Source: Crossiella sp. S99.2 | Lineage (GTDB): Bacteria > Actinomycetota > Actinomycetes > Mycobacteriales > Pseudonocardiaceae | Direction: 5' to 3' | Assembly (NCBI RefSeq): GCF_023094165.1 | Contig: NZ_JALMDK010000005.1 | Coordinates: 682,001-746,000 of the forward strand | Length of the DNA stretch: 64,000 nt | Part shown: piece by piece, positions 52,180-60,796 of the stretch | Layout of the letters: the number at the start of each line of letters is the position of its first letter | How positions within the stretch are numbered: the first letter of the stretch is position 1 | Position numbers and translations under genes: made by a program | Notes under the pieces: model-generated | Told to the model about the DNA's origin: nothing | What the model saw: only the letters and a program-made list of their open reading frames with translations | Database searches by the model: none

Positions 52180-52765
52180 ACGCCGGCTTCTGCCCCTGGC
52201 GCTTGTCGTCGGAACATTGGTGCTCGCTGGCTGCGGCGTGGGCGGTACGGCGACTCCGTCGAGTTCGCCAGCTACGAGCCCCACTTCAACCGCGGCACTT
52301 CCCGCGCGGCCGAAAGTGATCTCCATCGACTCGCTCGATCCCTGCACCGTGCTGACCACAGGTCAACAACAGCAACTCCAACTTGACCAGCAACCGGAGC
52401 GCAACGGGCCCGGCCAGGCCGACAAGAACGGGAACCGGGGTTGCACCTTCTTCAAGGTCGGCTCCAGTCCTCGTTTCACCTACCTGGTCACCCCGGTACC
52501 GCAGGAAGGCGCTGAGGTCTGGCTCAAAGGTGAGCGCAACGTCCTGGTCAAGCAGGTCACCGCGGCTGGTTTCGGCGCGGTCGAGACGCGGATCGGCAAC
52601 ACCGCCACCAGCTCGTGCAACGTCGTCATCGACGTTGCACCGGGGCAGAGCCTGGACGTGCAGTTCGGGCTGAAGACGGTGGGCGCGATGACCACGGATC
52701 AGGTCTGCGGCAAGGCGCGGGAGGGCGCCGAGCTGATCATGCAGACCCTGTCCGTGCGGAGCTGA
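52172..52765 (+). CDS. DUF3558-type lipoprotein
   Basis: A 197-residue lipoprotein. The lipobox LVLAGCG puts the acylated Cys near residue 21, a Ser/Thr/Ala/Pro spacer follows, and the domain opens with IDSLDPCTVLTTGQQQQL and closes with AREGAELIMQTL. Cysteines in the domain probably form disulphides. DUF3558 proteins are actinobacterial, surface-located and common near type VII secretion cargo. The start overlaps the upstream gene by eight bases. Confidence 0.8.
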   Translation: MSERRLLPLALVVGTLVLAGCGVGGTATPSSSPATSPTSTAALPARPKVISIDSLDPCTVLTTGQQQQLQLDQQPERNGPGQADKNGNRGCTFFKVGSSPRFTYLVTPVPQEGAEVWLKGERNVLVKQVTAAGFGAVETRIGNTATSSCNVVIDVAPGQSLDVQFGLKTVGAMTTDQVCGKAREGAELIMQTLSVRS

Positions 52766-52794
52766 GCTACACAAGGTCAACAGGGGGTTCGGGG

Positions 52795-53991
52795 ATGAGT
52801 AGTGGAACGGTTGGCAGCTACCGGTTCGAGGGCCATCCGCTGTCGGAGAAGCATGGCTGGATGCAGCAGGGCAAAGGCCCCGCCGAGTTCGTGGCGGCGC
52901 AGGCCGCGGTGACCCGGCTCGGCAAGGCCCTCGCCGAGACCGACGCCAAGCTGCGCAAGGTGGTCGGTGAACTCGGCGGGGAATGGAACTCCGTTGCCGG
53001 GGCACAGGCCGGCGCGCAGATGCAGCAGGCCGCGGGATGGGCCGGGGGGTCCGGGTCGGCGGCCACGACCACGCAGGGCCGGGTGGTGGCCCAGGCGGAT
53101 GCGGTGTCCACGGTGAGTTCGGCGGTGCCCGCGCAGCCACCGGTCACCTACAGCTTCGGCGACGGCTTGGCGGATGCGTTCAACAGCCCGTTGCGGGTGT
53201 TCGGGATGAGCAGCAACCTCGATCGCGAGGTGGAGAAGCAGCGCGCGGCCGACGACGCGGCCAACCGGGCGCTGTATGCCTACCAGTCCAGCTCGCAGTC
53301 CCACGTCGCGCTGGTCCAGCCACTGCCGGAGCCGCCCAAGCTCACCGGCTCGGCCGCGCCGACCGAACCAGGCACACCGCCAGGACCGCCGATCGTCCCG
53401 CCGCCGGGCACCCGGCCGCCGGGACCGCGCGGCCGGGACGGCTCCCGCGCTCAGCCTCCGCGGACTTCCAACCAGGGCAACGATCCTGGTGTGCCCCAGC
53501 CGAACGACCCGGTGCGCCCTGGGCCGGTGACGCCACCGGGCGGTCAGCGAGAGCCGATCGACCAGGTCATCAGCAGCTTCGACAATCCGACCCCGCCGCC
53601 CAGCCTCGGCCAGCAGCCCGGACAGCTTCCGCCACCCGGCGGCGGCACTGCGGCGCCTCTCAGTGGTGGGGCTGGTGGCGTGGGCGGTCCCCTCGGCGGC
53701 TTCAGCGCCGGCGGTGGACCTGGTGCCGGTGCCGGTGGTGTGGGAGGCCGCGGTGGCGGTGCCGCTGGGGTGGGTAGCCAACCTGGCGTTGCTCGACCCG
53801 CCGCCGGGGCGGCCGGTGTTTCCGGTCGGGCCGGTGCCGCGGGGCAGGGCTTCATGCAGCCCGCGGCGCCCGGTGCTGGGCGCGGCGAGGAGGACACCGA
53901 GCACTCCAACACGTTGTGGGTCAAGGACGACAGCCTGTTCGCCGACGACCGGCCGGTGATGCCGCCGGTCATCGGCGAGGGGCCGGAGTGA
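52795..53991 (+). CDS. PPE-like type VII secretion substrate
   Basis: A 398-residue protein. The N-terminal helical domain (residues 1-150) carries LGGEWNSVAGAQAGAQM, a WxS-type turn like WXG/PPE hairpins. A Pro-rich middle and a long Gly/Ala repeat region (GGVGGPLGGFSAGG) follow, ending in an acidic C-terminus. This architecture matches PPE-domain proteins exported by ESX systems. It is followed with GTGA overlap by espG, its probable chaperone. No ESX core genes are in the window. Confidence 0.72.
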   Translation: MSSGTVGSYRFEGHPLSEKHGWMQQGKGPAEFVAAQAAVTRLGKALAETDAKLRKVVGELGGEWNSVAGAQAGAQMQQAAGWAGGSGSAATTTQGRVVAQADAVSTVSSAVPAQPPVTYSFGDGLADAFNSPLRVFGMSSNLDREVEKQRAADDAANRALYAYQSSSQSHVALVQPLPEPPKLTGSAAPTEPGTPPGPPIVPPPGTRPPGPRGRDGSRAQPPRTSNQGNDPGVPQPNDPVRPGPVTPPGGQREPIDQVISSFDNPTPPPSLGQQPGQLPPPGGGTAAPLSGGAGGVGGPLGGFSAGGGPGAGAGGVGGRGGGAAGVGSQPGVARPAAGAAGVSGRAGAAGQGFMQPAAPGAGRGEEDTEHSNTLWVKDDSLFADDRPVMPPVIGEGPE

Positions 53992-54749
53992 GCCGGATCG
54001 GCTCGGTCCTGCGGCTGTCCGGTGTGGAGTTCGAGGCGTGCTGGGAGTACCTGCAACTCGGCGAACTGCCCTACGCGCTCGACCTGCCCAGCCCAGGACG
54101 CACCTGGGAGGAACGCCGCCAGCTCCTCCAGCAGGTTCTCGCCGACCTCACCGACCGCGGCCTGGTTGACCGGGGCGGGCTCGTGCCCGAGCTGGTCGAG
54201 TCGATCGCCATGCTCGCCAGGTTCCGGTGGGCCATCGACGGCCGCGTGTTCGGCGAGACCTCGCTCCGGTTCCGGGGCGCGGTGGATGGTGAACACGCTG
54301 TGCTGGCCGTGCTCGACCACGACCACCAGATCGAGCTGCGGCAGCTACCCGACCACGCGCTGATCGGCCAGCTCGTCGCCCTCACCGGTGACGGGCCTGC
54401 ACCTCGCGTTGCCTCGGCCAACGTGCGCGAGGCTGTGCTGGAGGCCGCGGTGCGTGCGGCGGGGGATGACCTTCGGCGGCTGCCCCAGGTGCTGGTCGAC
54501 CTGGGCGAGCCGGCGGGGCAGGCCAGTGCGTTGGCCCACGCCTGCACCGGCATCCTCGCGATGGGGCAGTTCTCGGTGGTCATCGTCGACCAGGACGGCA
54601 CCCGCCGTGGCAGTGCGAACGCGGTTGGCTGGCACACCACCGAGGCAGGTCGGTTCGTCCAGCTCCGCAACGACGGCTGGGTGACGGTCACCCCGGGCGG
54701 CCCGGCGCTACTTGTCGCGCAGCTCCGGCAACTCGTCGACCGCAGATGA
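53988..54749 (+). CDS. EspG-family chaperone
   Basis: A 253-residue protein of the ESX secretion-associated EspG family (LRLSGVEFEACWEYLQLGEL start, GRFVQLRNDGWVTVTPGG near the end). EspG binds the tip of PE-PPE heterodimers in the cytoplasm and keeps them soluble before export. The GTG start overlaps the PPE-like stop, which fits a chaperone-substrate pair. Confidence rests on both sequence pattern and context. Confidence 0.8.
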   Translation: MSRIGSVLRLSGVEFEACWEYLQLGELPYALDLPSPGRTWEERRQLLQQVLADLTDRGLVDRGGLVPELVESIAMLARFRWAIDGRVFGETSLRFRGAVDGEHAVLAVLDHDHQIELRQLPDHALIGQLVALTGDGPAPRVASANVREAVLEAAVRAAGDDLRRLPQVLVDLGEPAGQASALAHACTGILAMGQFSVVIVDQDGTRRGSANAVGWHTTEAGRFVQLRNDGWVTVTPGGPALLVAQLRQLVDRR

Positions 54750-54829
54750 TCCGGCGCTCCGCAGGTGTCTGCCGTTAGCGACGTCGAGCGCGCCTGCCAG
54801 CCCGAACCGTGCCAGGGATTGGAGAACGT

Positions 54830-55264
54830 ATGCCCAGAGCCGAACGTCGATCTCGCAACCAGCGGTCCGACGCGGTGTTCAGTGTGCTGCTGTTCGAGAT
54901 ATTCATGCTCGGCCCGCTGTTCGTCTGGTCTATCAGTCCAAGTGAAGCTGCCAAAACACCTCTTGGCCAGACCGGCTCCCTGATCACCGTCGTTCTGTTG
55001 ATGGTGGCGTTCGCGGTGGGAGTGGCACTCACCGCCTTCGTTGGCGCGGCGCCGCGGAAGCTGCGTCTCGCGGTGGTCGTCCTGCTGTGGACGATGTTCG
55101 CGGCCGTAGGTGCGCTCTCGACCGCCGTGGTCCTGAACGCCTCAGCCGCCTGGATTCCGCTCCTGGCCGGATGGGTGCTGATCATTCCCGCGACGCAGGC
55201 AGCACAACGTGCACTCCGCGCAGCATCCGACTCGCCCACCTCTGGAGGTATCGAGCAGTCATGA
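54830..55264 (+). CDS. Four-helix membrane protein
   Basis: A 144-residue protein with a basic N-terminus and four hydrophobic segments (FSVLLFEIFMLGPLFVWSIS, LITVVLLMVAFAVGVALTAF, LAVVVLLWTMFAAVGALSTA, AWIPLLAGWVLIIPA). No family is recognised. It overlaps the YbaB-like gene by ATGA, so belongs to the secretion-cargo operon. Confidence 0.62.
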   Translation: MPRAERRSRNQRSDAVFSVLLFEIFMLGPLFVWSISPSEAAKTPLGQTGSLITVVLLMVAFAVGVALTAFVGAAPRKLRLAVVVLLWTMFAAVGALSTAVVLNASAAWIPLLAGWVLIIPATQAAQRALRAASDSPTSGGIEQS

Positions 55265-56001
55265 ACGAGCAGTTGCTTGCGCAGCTCACCCAGCTACAGG
55301 ACTACGCGACGAAGATGCAGACGCTGATGAGCAGTGCCGAGGCATCCGCGCCCCGCCTGGCCGAGGGAACGGACGCGACCGGATTGGTCCAGGTCACCGT
55401 GGGACCAGAGGGTCTGCCCGCCTCCTTTCGGGTGGACAACGCGTGGGCCTGCCGGATCCGGCCGGAGGCGTTCGGCTCGACCGTGCTGGAGGCATTCCAG
55501 GCCGCGATCAGCCAGCGGATGGCCTCCTGGTCGGACGCGTTGGTGTCCGACGGCTGGAAGGACCAGCTGGACCGGTTGAAGGCCGCGCCGGTAGACGTGG
55601 CTGGGCCTGGGCAGGCACCCACTGGGATCCGCACACCGCGTGCAGCCGAATCGCCGCGCCCGCTCGATGTGATCACCGAGGACGTGCTCAAGGCGTTCAA
55701 CAACCTCGACTCGTTCACCCCCAGCACGGACGACACCAACGCCACCGGCACCGATCGCTCCGGCAAGCTCGCCCTCGTCCTGTCCCCGACCGGCCTGGTC
55801 TCCTGCACCGCGGAGGAACGCTGGGTTGCCGATCAGACCGCGACCCGGCTGATGAACGCACTCGGTGAGGCCCTGGCGTCGGCCAAGGAGGCATTGCGGA
55901 GTCAGCAGAACGTGCCCCCCGCGAATCCGGCAGGCGGAATGGACAACGTGGTCGCCGAGGTCATGGCACTGCTCAACAATCCCCACCGGCTCGCGGACTG
56001 A
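55261..56001 (+). CDS. YbaB/EbfC-like protein
   Basis: A 246-residue protein. An N-terminal helix (LAQLTQLQDYATKMQTLMSS) and sheet (GLVQVTVGPEGLPASFRVDN) resemble YbaB-type nucleoid proteins, with a second similar sheet later (GKLALVLSPTGLVSC). Extended YbaB-like proteins are frequent beside WXG100-like genes in actinomycetes, where their role is unknown. Confidence 0.7.
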   Translation: MNEQLLAQLTQLQDYATKMQTLMSSAEASAPRLAEGTDATGLVQVTVGPEGLPASFRVDNAWACRIRPEAFGSTVLEAFQAAISQRMASWSDALVSDGWKDQLDRLKAAPVDVAGPGQAPTGIRTPRAAESPRPLDVITEDVLKAFNNLDSFTPSTDDTNATGTDRSGKLALVLSPTGLVSCTAEERWVADQTATRLMNALGEALASAKEALRSQQNVPPANPAGGMDNVVAEVMALLNNPHRLAD

Positions 56002-56014
56002 AGGGACAACAGCG

Positions 56015-56329
56015 ATGGCGCCACCAACGTCAGATCAGGTCAGGGCAGCCACTGCCGCTCTGCGCAACGAGGCCGGTGTGTGGGACAAGCAGTCTGCGGA
56101 CATGGCAAAGGTCGGCTCCCAGGTGGAGACGTTGCGGCTCAATCGTGTCGAAGCTGGGCTGTTCCAGATGGTCTTCGACACCTACACCGCGGTGATCGAT
56201 CAGGTCATCTCCCGGTCCGGCGAGGGCGCGCAGCGCATGGGCGAGGTCGCCACCACCCTGCGGCAGGTCGCCGACACCTACGAGCAGGAAGAAGCGGCCA
56301 ACCTGCACAAGATGAAGAACCTGTACTGA
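56015..56329 (+). CDS. WXG100-like small secretion target
   Basis: A 104-residue all-helical protein (RNEAGVWDKQSADMAKVGSQ, AGLFQMVFDTYTAVIDQVIS, QRMGEVATTLRQVADTYEQE). Size and position fit small WXG100/EspC-like type VII targets, with a single Trp instead of WxG. It lies 13 bases after the YbaB-like gene. Confidence 0.68.
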   Translation: MAPPTSDQVRAATAALRNEAGVWDKQSADMAKVGSQVETLRLNRVEAGLFQMVFDTYTAVIDQVISRSGEGAQRMGEVATTLRQVADTYEQEEAANLHKMKNLY

Positions 56330-56344
56330 GGGGGAGATCGCGGA

Positions 56345-57133
56345 ATGGGATTCAGCAACGCGCAGTTCGAGGAAGTCAAAGAGAAGATCATCTCGGGGGC
56401 GAGTGATCTTGAAGTGAATGTGGCGGCGCTCCGAGCCGTGATTCGGACCCACCCGCAGATCGCGCTCATGCCTGACTTTGTCAAAGATGCCGTCCAGTGG
56501 TGCTCGGAACAGATCTATCGCCTGGGCTACCAGTTCTGCGCCGCTGTCAAGGACGCCGCGATCGGTATCGCCGCCCCAGTGCTGTTCTTCACCTACGCAT
56601 TCGACTGGCAGGACATCCGGGGCCTGGCGAGCAACGTGGTCGGTCAGCTCAAACCGGAGGCGATGCCGGCGGCCGGCTCGTGGGCAGGACAGGCGGCCGC
56701 CACGTACAAGACCAGCATCAAACCCCAAGGTGAGGCCGCCAACAAGATCGCGACCATTGCGGAGAAGACTTCGATCGCATTGGGGTTCAGCGCAGCAGGC
56801 GGCTTGGGCTTCTACGCTGGCGTGGGTGCGATCCTGGCGAAGCTCATCGCTACCGTCGTCGCCGCCATTGCCGCACTCGGGACGGGGGTCTTCTCCTGGG
56901 TAGGCCTGGGCCTGGTTCTGGGTGAGATCAGTATCAGCATCGGCATGCTCGGGGGCCTGGTCACCGGCCTCACCGCATTCCTGGGGAGCCAGGCGCAGAA
57001 CCTGATCAGCCTGCACGGCGAGGCAGTCGACAACAGCTTCTTCCCGGGCGGTAAGTGGCCGGACCCGTTTACCGGTTCCTTCAACGACGGCAGCGTCAAG
57101 GACGGCGACGCCGACTGGTCGCTCAATCGGTAG
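56345..57133 (+). CDS. WXG-containing protein with membrane hairpins
   Basis: A 262-residue protein. The central helix carries AAGSWAGQAAATYKTSI, a WxG motif, and is followed by hydrophobic segments (FYAGVGAILAKLIATVVAAI, WVGLGLVLGEISISIGMLGG) that could cross or pair with the membrane. Such LXG/WXG-like proteins are type VII effectors or scaffold proteins. No separate toxin domain is seen at the short polar C-terminus. Confidence 0.65.
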   Translation: MGFSNAQFEEVKEKIISGASDLEVNVAALRAVIRTHPQIALMPDFVKDAVQWCSEQIYRLGYQFCAAVKDAAIGIAAPVLFFTYAFDWQDIRGLASNVVGQLKPEAMPAAGSWAGQAAATYKTSIKPQGEAANKIATIAEKTSIALGFSAAGGLGFYAGVGAILAKLIATVVAAIAALGTGVFSWVGLGLVLGEISISIGMLGGLVTGLTAFLGSQAQNLISLHGEAVDNSFFPGGKWPDPFTGSFNDGSVKDGDADWSLNR

Positions 57134-57634
57134 CGCCACTTCATCCCCTGATCCAGCGGCTGCGGGAGTTCGGCGAACACATCGTCGACCCCGCAGCCGC
57201 ACACGCATTGCTCGGACAGGCACGTATGGGCCGTCCAACCTGGGACCCGGCCGTCGCGCTTCGGGCCGTCTACCCCACCGAGGCCGCCTTGAGCGGTGCC
57301 AGCGGAGCCGGACAGACGATGCGAGCACCGGGCGCCGAACCTGCGACAAGGCTCGCTGACACCATCGGCCTGGCAACCGCCGTGGAGAAGATCCAGCCTG
57401 CCACCAGTGGTTCGCCCGAGGGATACACCGCACAGTCAGCGGTTACTGAACGTGATCGCCAAGGGGGGCGCGGCAAAATGCCGCGCCCCCAAACGGCACG
57501 ACGGCCAAAGGCCGCCGAAGAAAAGATATGGGCCAAAGGCCCATATCACGATGAATCCACTCTCCGCGACACCGCTTGTTTCCACAGGTCAGCGCGTTGC
57601 GAATGTCGTATATGCCGGGGCAGTTCCACAGCGC
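57134..57634 (+). other. Uncertain reading frame and terminator-rich region
   Basis: One forward frame gives protein-like sequence (HPLIQRLREFGEHIVDPAAA, GRPTWDPAVALRAVYPTEA) from about 57133 to 57440, but has no start codon with a ribosome site and no stop before the hairpins. It may be a shifted 3' remnant of a longer cargo gene. Nothing else coding is supported here. Confidence 0.35.
57464..57547 (+). terminator. Stacked stem-loops ending the secretion-cargo operon
   Basis: GGGGGCGCGGC (57464-57474) with GCCGCGCCCCC (57480-57490), an 11-bp stem with an AAAAT loop, and GATATGGGCC (57525-57534) with GGCCCATATC (57538-57547), a 10-bp stem with an AAA loop. A shorter GGCC-AAA-GGCC loop lies between. 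Confidence 0.82.
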
Positions 57635-58744
57635 TCACCACAGCGGCTGAATCGGCACTGCCTGGCCATCGATTCCCCACTCGACCAGTTGGCGCGGCAA
57701 CGTCGCGGGCGTCGTCACCACGGCCCGGAACGCCACAGAACTTCCCGATTCCGCCAGCGCGCCGGCCACCGCATTCACCCGGCCAGGACTGCGGCGGGCA
57801 CAGAGCACCGCGACGTGGACGGTGTCTCCGGGCAGCAGCTCAGCGAGCCACCCAAGGCGTCGGATATGGCGGGCGAGCCCGTCATATCGCCCGCGGCGCT
57901 CGGCTTCGATCACCAGCAGCAACCGGCGGTCCGCGCACTGGAAGCCGACCACTGCGTCGGGAATGACCCACCCTGGACGGCTGGATTCGTCCAGCCGAAG
58001 GCGGCGGGCGACTCGGAGCGTCCCGAGCACCCCCGGCCACCGGAGCAGCAGCCGCCGGACCGCCGAGATCAGCAACTGATCGTGAACCTGGTCCTGTTGT
58101 CGTGGACGGCGCGGGGCCGCGGTCGCGGTGGAACTCGCCACCGCGCGGGCACAACGACGGCCGAGTTCGGTCAGCCTCCATCGCCCCGGCGGCACCGCGG
58201 TGTCGACGATCCACCCGGCCGTCCGCCACTCCTGGACCGCCTGTCGCACATCCACTTCCCGAACCAGGCGACCCCAGGACGCGGCGACCTCGGCCACTGA
58301 TTGGCACACTGCCGGAACGTCGTGCTGGCCCCGGACCGGCAGGGCCACAGCCAGCGCACGCCGGGCGACTTCTCGGCTTGGCGCCGTCCACAACGGGGCG
58401 CTGACCAGGGCGTTGCTGATCGCCTCGACGCCCGACGGCGTAACCCGGATCGGCCGTGCCGGTCGGCCAGGCGCGCGGTCGCGGGCCAGCCAGCCGATCG
58501 TGCTGAGGCGCCGCACCAGGTGGCGGGCCGGCGGCCGTCCGCAGGCATCAGGCAGCCGATCCAGGTCGCCGAGCAGCGTCTCGTCGAGCCACCCGAACTC
58601 GCTCAACGCCCACCACACCGGCCGCCAGTCGCGACTGACCACCGGTTGCGGCACCGCCTCCACCAGCCCGATTCGGACGGCGGTCCGCAGGCCCTCACCT
58701 CGACGCAGTGCCTTCTCCACGCCCTCGGTAGTCGGGGGTGCCAC
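57635..58744 (-). CDS. Winged-helix plus nuclease-like-fold protein, replication-relaxation type
   Basis: A 369-residue protein. Two winged-helix-like segments lie in the N-terminal 190 residues (RPIRVTPSGVEAISNAL, GRWRLTELGRRCARAV). The C-terminal domain has PDAVVGFQCADRRLLLVIEA with downstream RYDGLARHIRRLGWLAELL, similar to plasmid and transposon replication-relaxation proteins. It is divergent from parAB with a 62-base gap, a frequent place for replication or partition control genes. The family call is tentative. Confidence 0.5.
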   Translation of the reverse strand: MAPPTTEGVEKALRRGEGLRTAVRIGLVEAVPQPVVSRDWRPVWWALSEFGWLDETLLGDLDRLPDACGRPPARHLVRRLSTIGWLARDRAPGRPARPIRVTPSGVEAISNALVSAPLWTAPSREVARRALAVALPVRGQHDVPAVCQSVAEVAASWGRLVREVDVRQAVQEWRTAGWIVDTAVPPGRWRLTELGRRCARAVASSTATAAPRRPRQQDQVHDQLLISAVRRLLLRWPGVLGTLRVARRLRLDESSRPGWVIPDAVVGFQCADRRLLLVIEAERRGRYDGLARHIRRLGWLAELLPGDTVHVAVLCARRSPGRVNAVAGALAESGSSVAFRAVVTTPATLPRQLVEWGIDGQAVPIQPLW

Positions 58745-58806
58745 GCAAGGCGCGGCAGTACCGACCTTTCCCGGCGTACCCGCTCGACCGACGCCGAGGA
58801 GCCACA

Positions 58807-59547
58807 GTGGACACCCCGAAGATCATCCTGGTCACGAAGCCGAAGGGCGGCGTCGGCGCCACCCACGTGTGCGCGCTGCTGGCGCACGGCTTGGCCGCCA
58901 CCGAACCCACCCTGTTCGCCGACCTGGAACCCCAGGGCGACGGCGCGCAGATCCTGGCCATTCCCATGCGCACCACCGGCACCGTCAAGGACTTCCTGTT
59001 CGACATCCGCCCGCACGCCGAAGTGCTGCGCGAAATCCCCACCGCAGCCCGCGGCTACTACCTCGCGCCCGACCCGGAACTCAACCGCCCGACCGGAGCG
59101 CCGCTCTACGACCCGGGCCGACTCCGCCGAGCCGCCGCCGAGGCGGGAATTACCTGGGTGGTCGTGGACACCGTCAAGCTGCCCGATGCGCGGACCCTGG
59201 CCGTGCTGGCCGAGGCGGACCTGGTGCTGTGCGTCGTCGCCAACGCCTTCGGTATCCGCACCCTCGCACACACCCAGGCGCAACTGGTTCGGCGCGCGCG
59301 ACCCGGCGCCCTGCACACCCTGGTCAACCGGATCCGCAAGGACCGCAGCGAGATGCTGCTGCTCGACAGCCTGATCGAGCACGCCGACGCGGAGCGGTTC
59401 CGGATCTGCCCCGTCCACATTGGACACGACGGCTGGGTCGCGCACGCGGTGCGCCACGGCCGCAGCCCGTTCGCTGTCGGCAACGCCCAGGCCACCCATC
59501 GCGCCTCCGCCGCGCTCGCCGACTGGGTGCGGGGCAGGCTGTCATGA
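58807..59547 (+). CDS. parA: ParA-like protein with altered P-loop
   Basis: A 246-residue ParA/MinD-superfamily protein. The deviant Walker A region reads PKGGVGATH: the signature Lys is kept but the invariant P-loop Lys of KGGVGKT is Ala. Walker A' is FADLEPQGDGAQ and Walker B WVVVDTVKLPD is also changed. ATP hydrolysis is therefore likely lost or reduced, although the fold is clear. GTG 58807 has GAGGA six bases upstream. Coupled to parB by ATGA, it should position or segregate element DNA, or form a non-hydrolysing scaffold. Confidence 0.82.
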   Translation: MDTPKIILVTKPKGGVGATHVCALLAHGLAATEPTLFADLEPQGDGAQILAIPMRTTGTVKDFLFDIRPHAEVLREIPTAARGYYLAPDPELNRPTGAPLYDPGRLRRAAAEAGITWVVVDTVKLPDARTLAVLAEADLVLCVVANAFGIRTLAHTQAQLVRRARPGALHTLVNRIRKDRSEMLLLDSLIEHADAERFRICPVHIGHDGWVAHAVRHGRSPFAVGNAQATHRASAALADWVRGRLS

Positions 59548-60536
59548 ACCCGATGCTGACCAACCTGGACGCCACGGACACCAGCACCGCACTCGGCGAC
59601 TTCGCCGACGCCGCCGACGACGACCGGGTCGCCGTCCCCATCCCCCTGGCAGCCATCACCCGCTGCATCCAGGTGTGCGGGGTCGACGCCAAGCCGGAGG
59701 ACATCGCCGAGCTGGCGGCCAACATCGACGACGTCGGACTGCTGCACCCGATCGAGGTCAACCCGAACGGCGACGGCACCTACACCCTGATCAAGGGCAA
59801 CAGCCGCCGCCTGGCCTTCCTCCAGCTCGGGCGGGAGACCATCCCGGCCTTCGTCGACCCACGGCCCTCCAGCGAGGAACTGCTGGCCGAGTTCATCCGC
59901 GCCCAGGCGTCGGAGAACGCCCACCGCAAACACCTGACGATCCTGGAGACGCTGAACACCATCAACCGGCTCACCGAGCCGCCGTGCTCCTGCGGACGCA
60001 ACCAGGTCGGCCGGATCATGCGCCTGCCCGAGACCACGCTGAAGCGCTACTGGAAGGTCCACCGCACCCTCCGCGACCGCGGTACGACCTGGCTGCCCGA
60101 GGTCCGGCTGTGGCTCAACACACCGAACGCCACCTGGGCGGTGGCCGCGGCCTTCGCCGCCGACCGGGGCCTGGAGCGCGTGTTCGCAGCCACCGGAGAG
60201 CTGCCCAACCTGATGCCGGACAGCCCCGCGCCCGTGCCGCCGACCGGTCCGGAACCAGCTCGACCCGCTACCGCAACGTCATCTGATCGGGGGACCCAAT
60301 TGGCCCCCCATAACGCACCTGCACCAGCAGCGACCCCCCGCGATTCCACGCCCCTGCCCACACCACCGGCCGTACGGGCTGAGGATTCGCCGGCGCGTGG
60401 CCGCCGACTGCTGCAACGGCTTCGGCGCCTGCTCGTGGAACTGCACAACGTCGCTGCCGAGCTGCCGCCTGAACTGCTGCAGGAGATCAGCGAGGAACTC
60501 GCGGCCGGTGCCACAAGGACGAGAACAACGGAGTGA
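59544..60536 (+). CDS. parB: ParB-like partition protein
   Basis: A 330-residue protein. The ParB/sulfiredoxin-type N-domain has DVGLLHPIEVNPNGDGTYTL, IKGNSRRLAFLQLG (CTP-binding GxxRR region) and ASENAHRKHLTILE. A helix-turn-helix segment follows around QVGRIMRLPETTLKRYW, then a long Pro/Ala-rich linker (residues 220-290) and a C-terminal helical dimer region. It would bind a centromere-like site; none is recognised nearby. ATG 59544 overlaps the parA stop. Confidence 0.85.
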   Translation: MNPMLTNLDATDTSTALGDFADAADDDRVAVPIPLAAITRCIQVCGVDAKPEDIAELAANIDDVGLLHPIEVNPNGDGTYTLIKGNSRRLAFLQLGRETIPAFVDPRPSSEELLAEFIRAQASENAHRKHLTILETLNTINRLTEPPCSCGRNQVGRIMRLPETTLKRYWKVHRTLRDRGTTWLPEVRLWLNTPNATWAVAAAFAADRGLERVFAATGELPNLMPDSPAPVPPTGPEPARPATATSSDRGTQLAPHNAPAPAATPRDSTPLPTPPAVRAEDSPARGRRLLQRLRRLLVELHNVAAELPPELLQEISEELAAGATRTRTTE

Positions 60537-60571
60537 TCGTCGGAAATCTCTTTCAGCACAAGGAGAACCCT

Positions 60572-60796
60572 GTGTTCGGAATCCTCATTGGACTGATCAT
60601 CCCTGGCGGTGCCCAGTGGCACGCCCACCGGTTCTGGGCCGGGCTCACCTACCTCGGCTGCGCGGTGACCATCGGACTGTTCGCCTACCCACGGTTCGGG
60701 TGGCCGCCCCTGCTGCTGGTGCCCGTGCTCGCCTTGATCGAGCAGTGGGCGTGGCACCTCGCCCGGCAGTCCGCACGCGGCAGAGGCGTTACCTGA
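60572..60796 (+). CDS. Small membrane protein
   Basis: A 74-residue protein with two hydrophobic segments (FGILIGLIIPGGAQW, FWAGLTYLGCAVTIGLFAYP) and a basic end. GTG 60572 follows AAGGAG by six bases and is preferred over GTG 60533, which overlaps parB. Its last codons form the GCGTTACCTGA motif that starts the next leader. Function unknown. Confidence 0.6.
   Translation: MFGILIGLIIPGGAQWHAHRFWAGLTYLGCAVTIGLFAYPRFGWPPLLLVPVLALIEQWAWHLARQSARGRGVT

Noticed and set aside
57296..58300. 334-codon plus-strand frame across the 57.6 kb region
   Set aside because: Mostly antisense to the minus-strand winged-helix gene and crosses the terminator stems.
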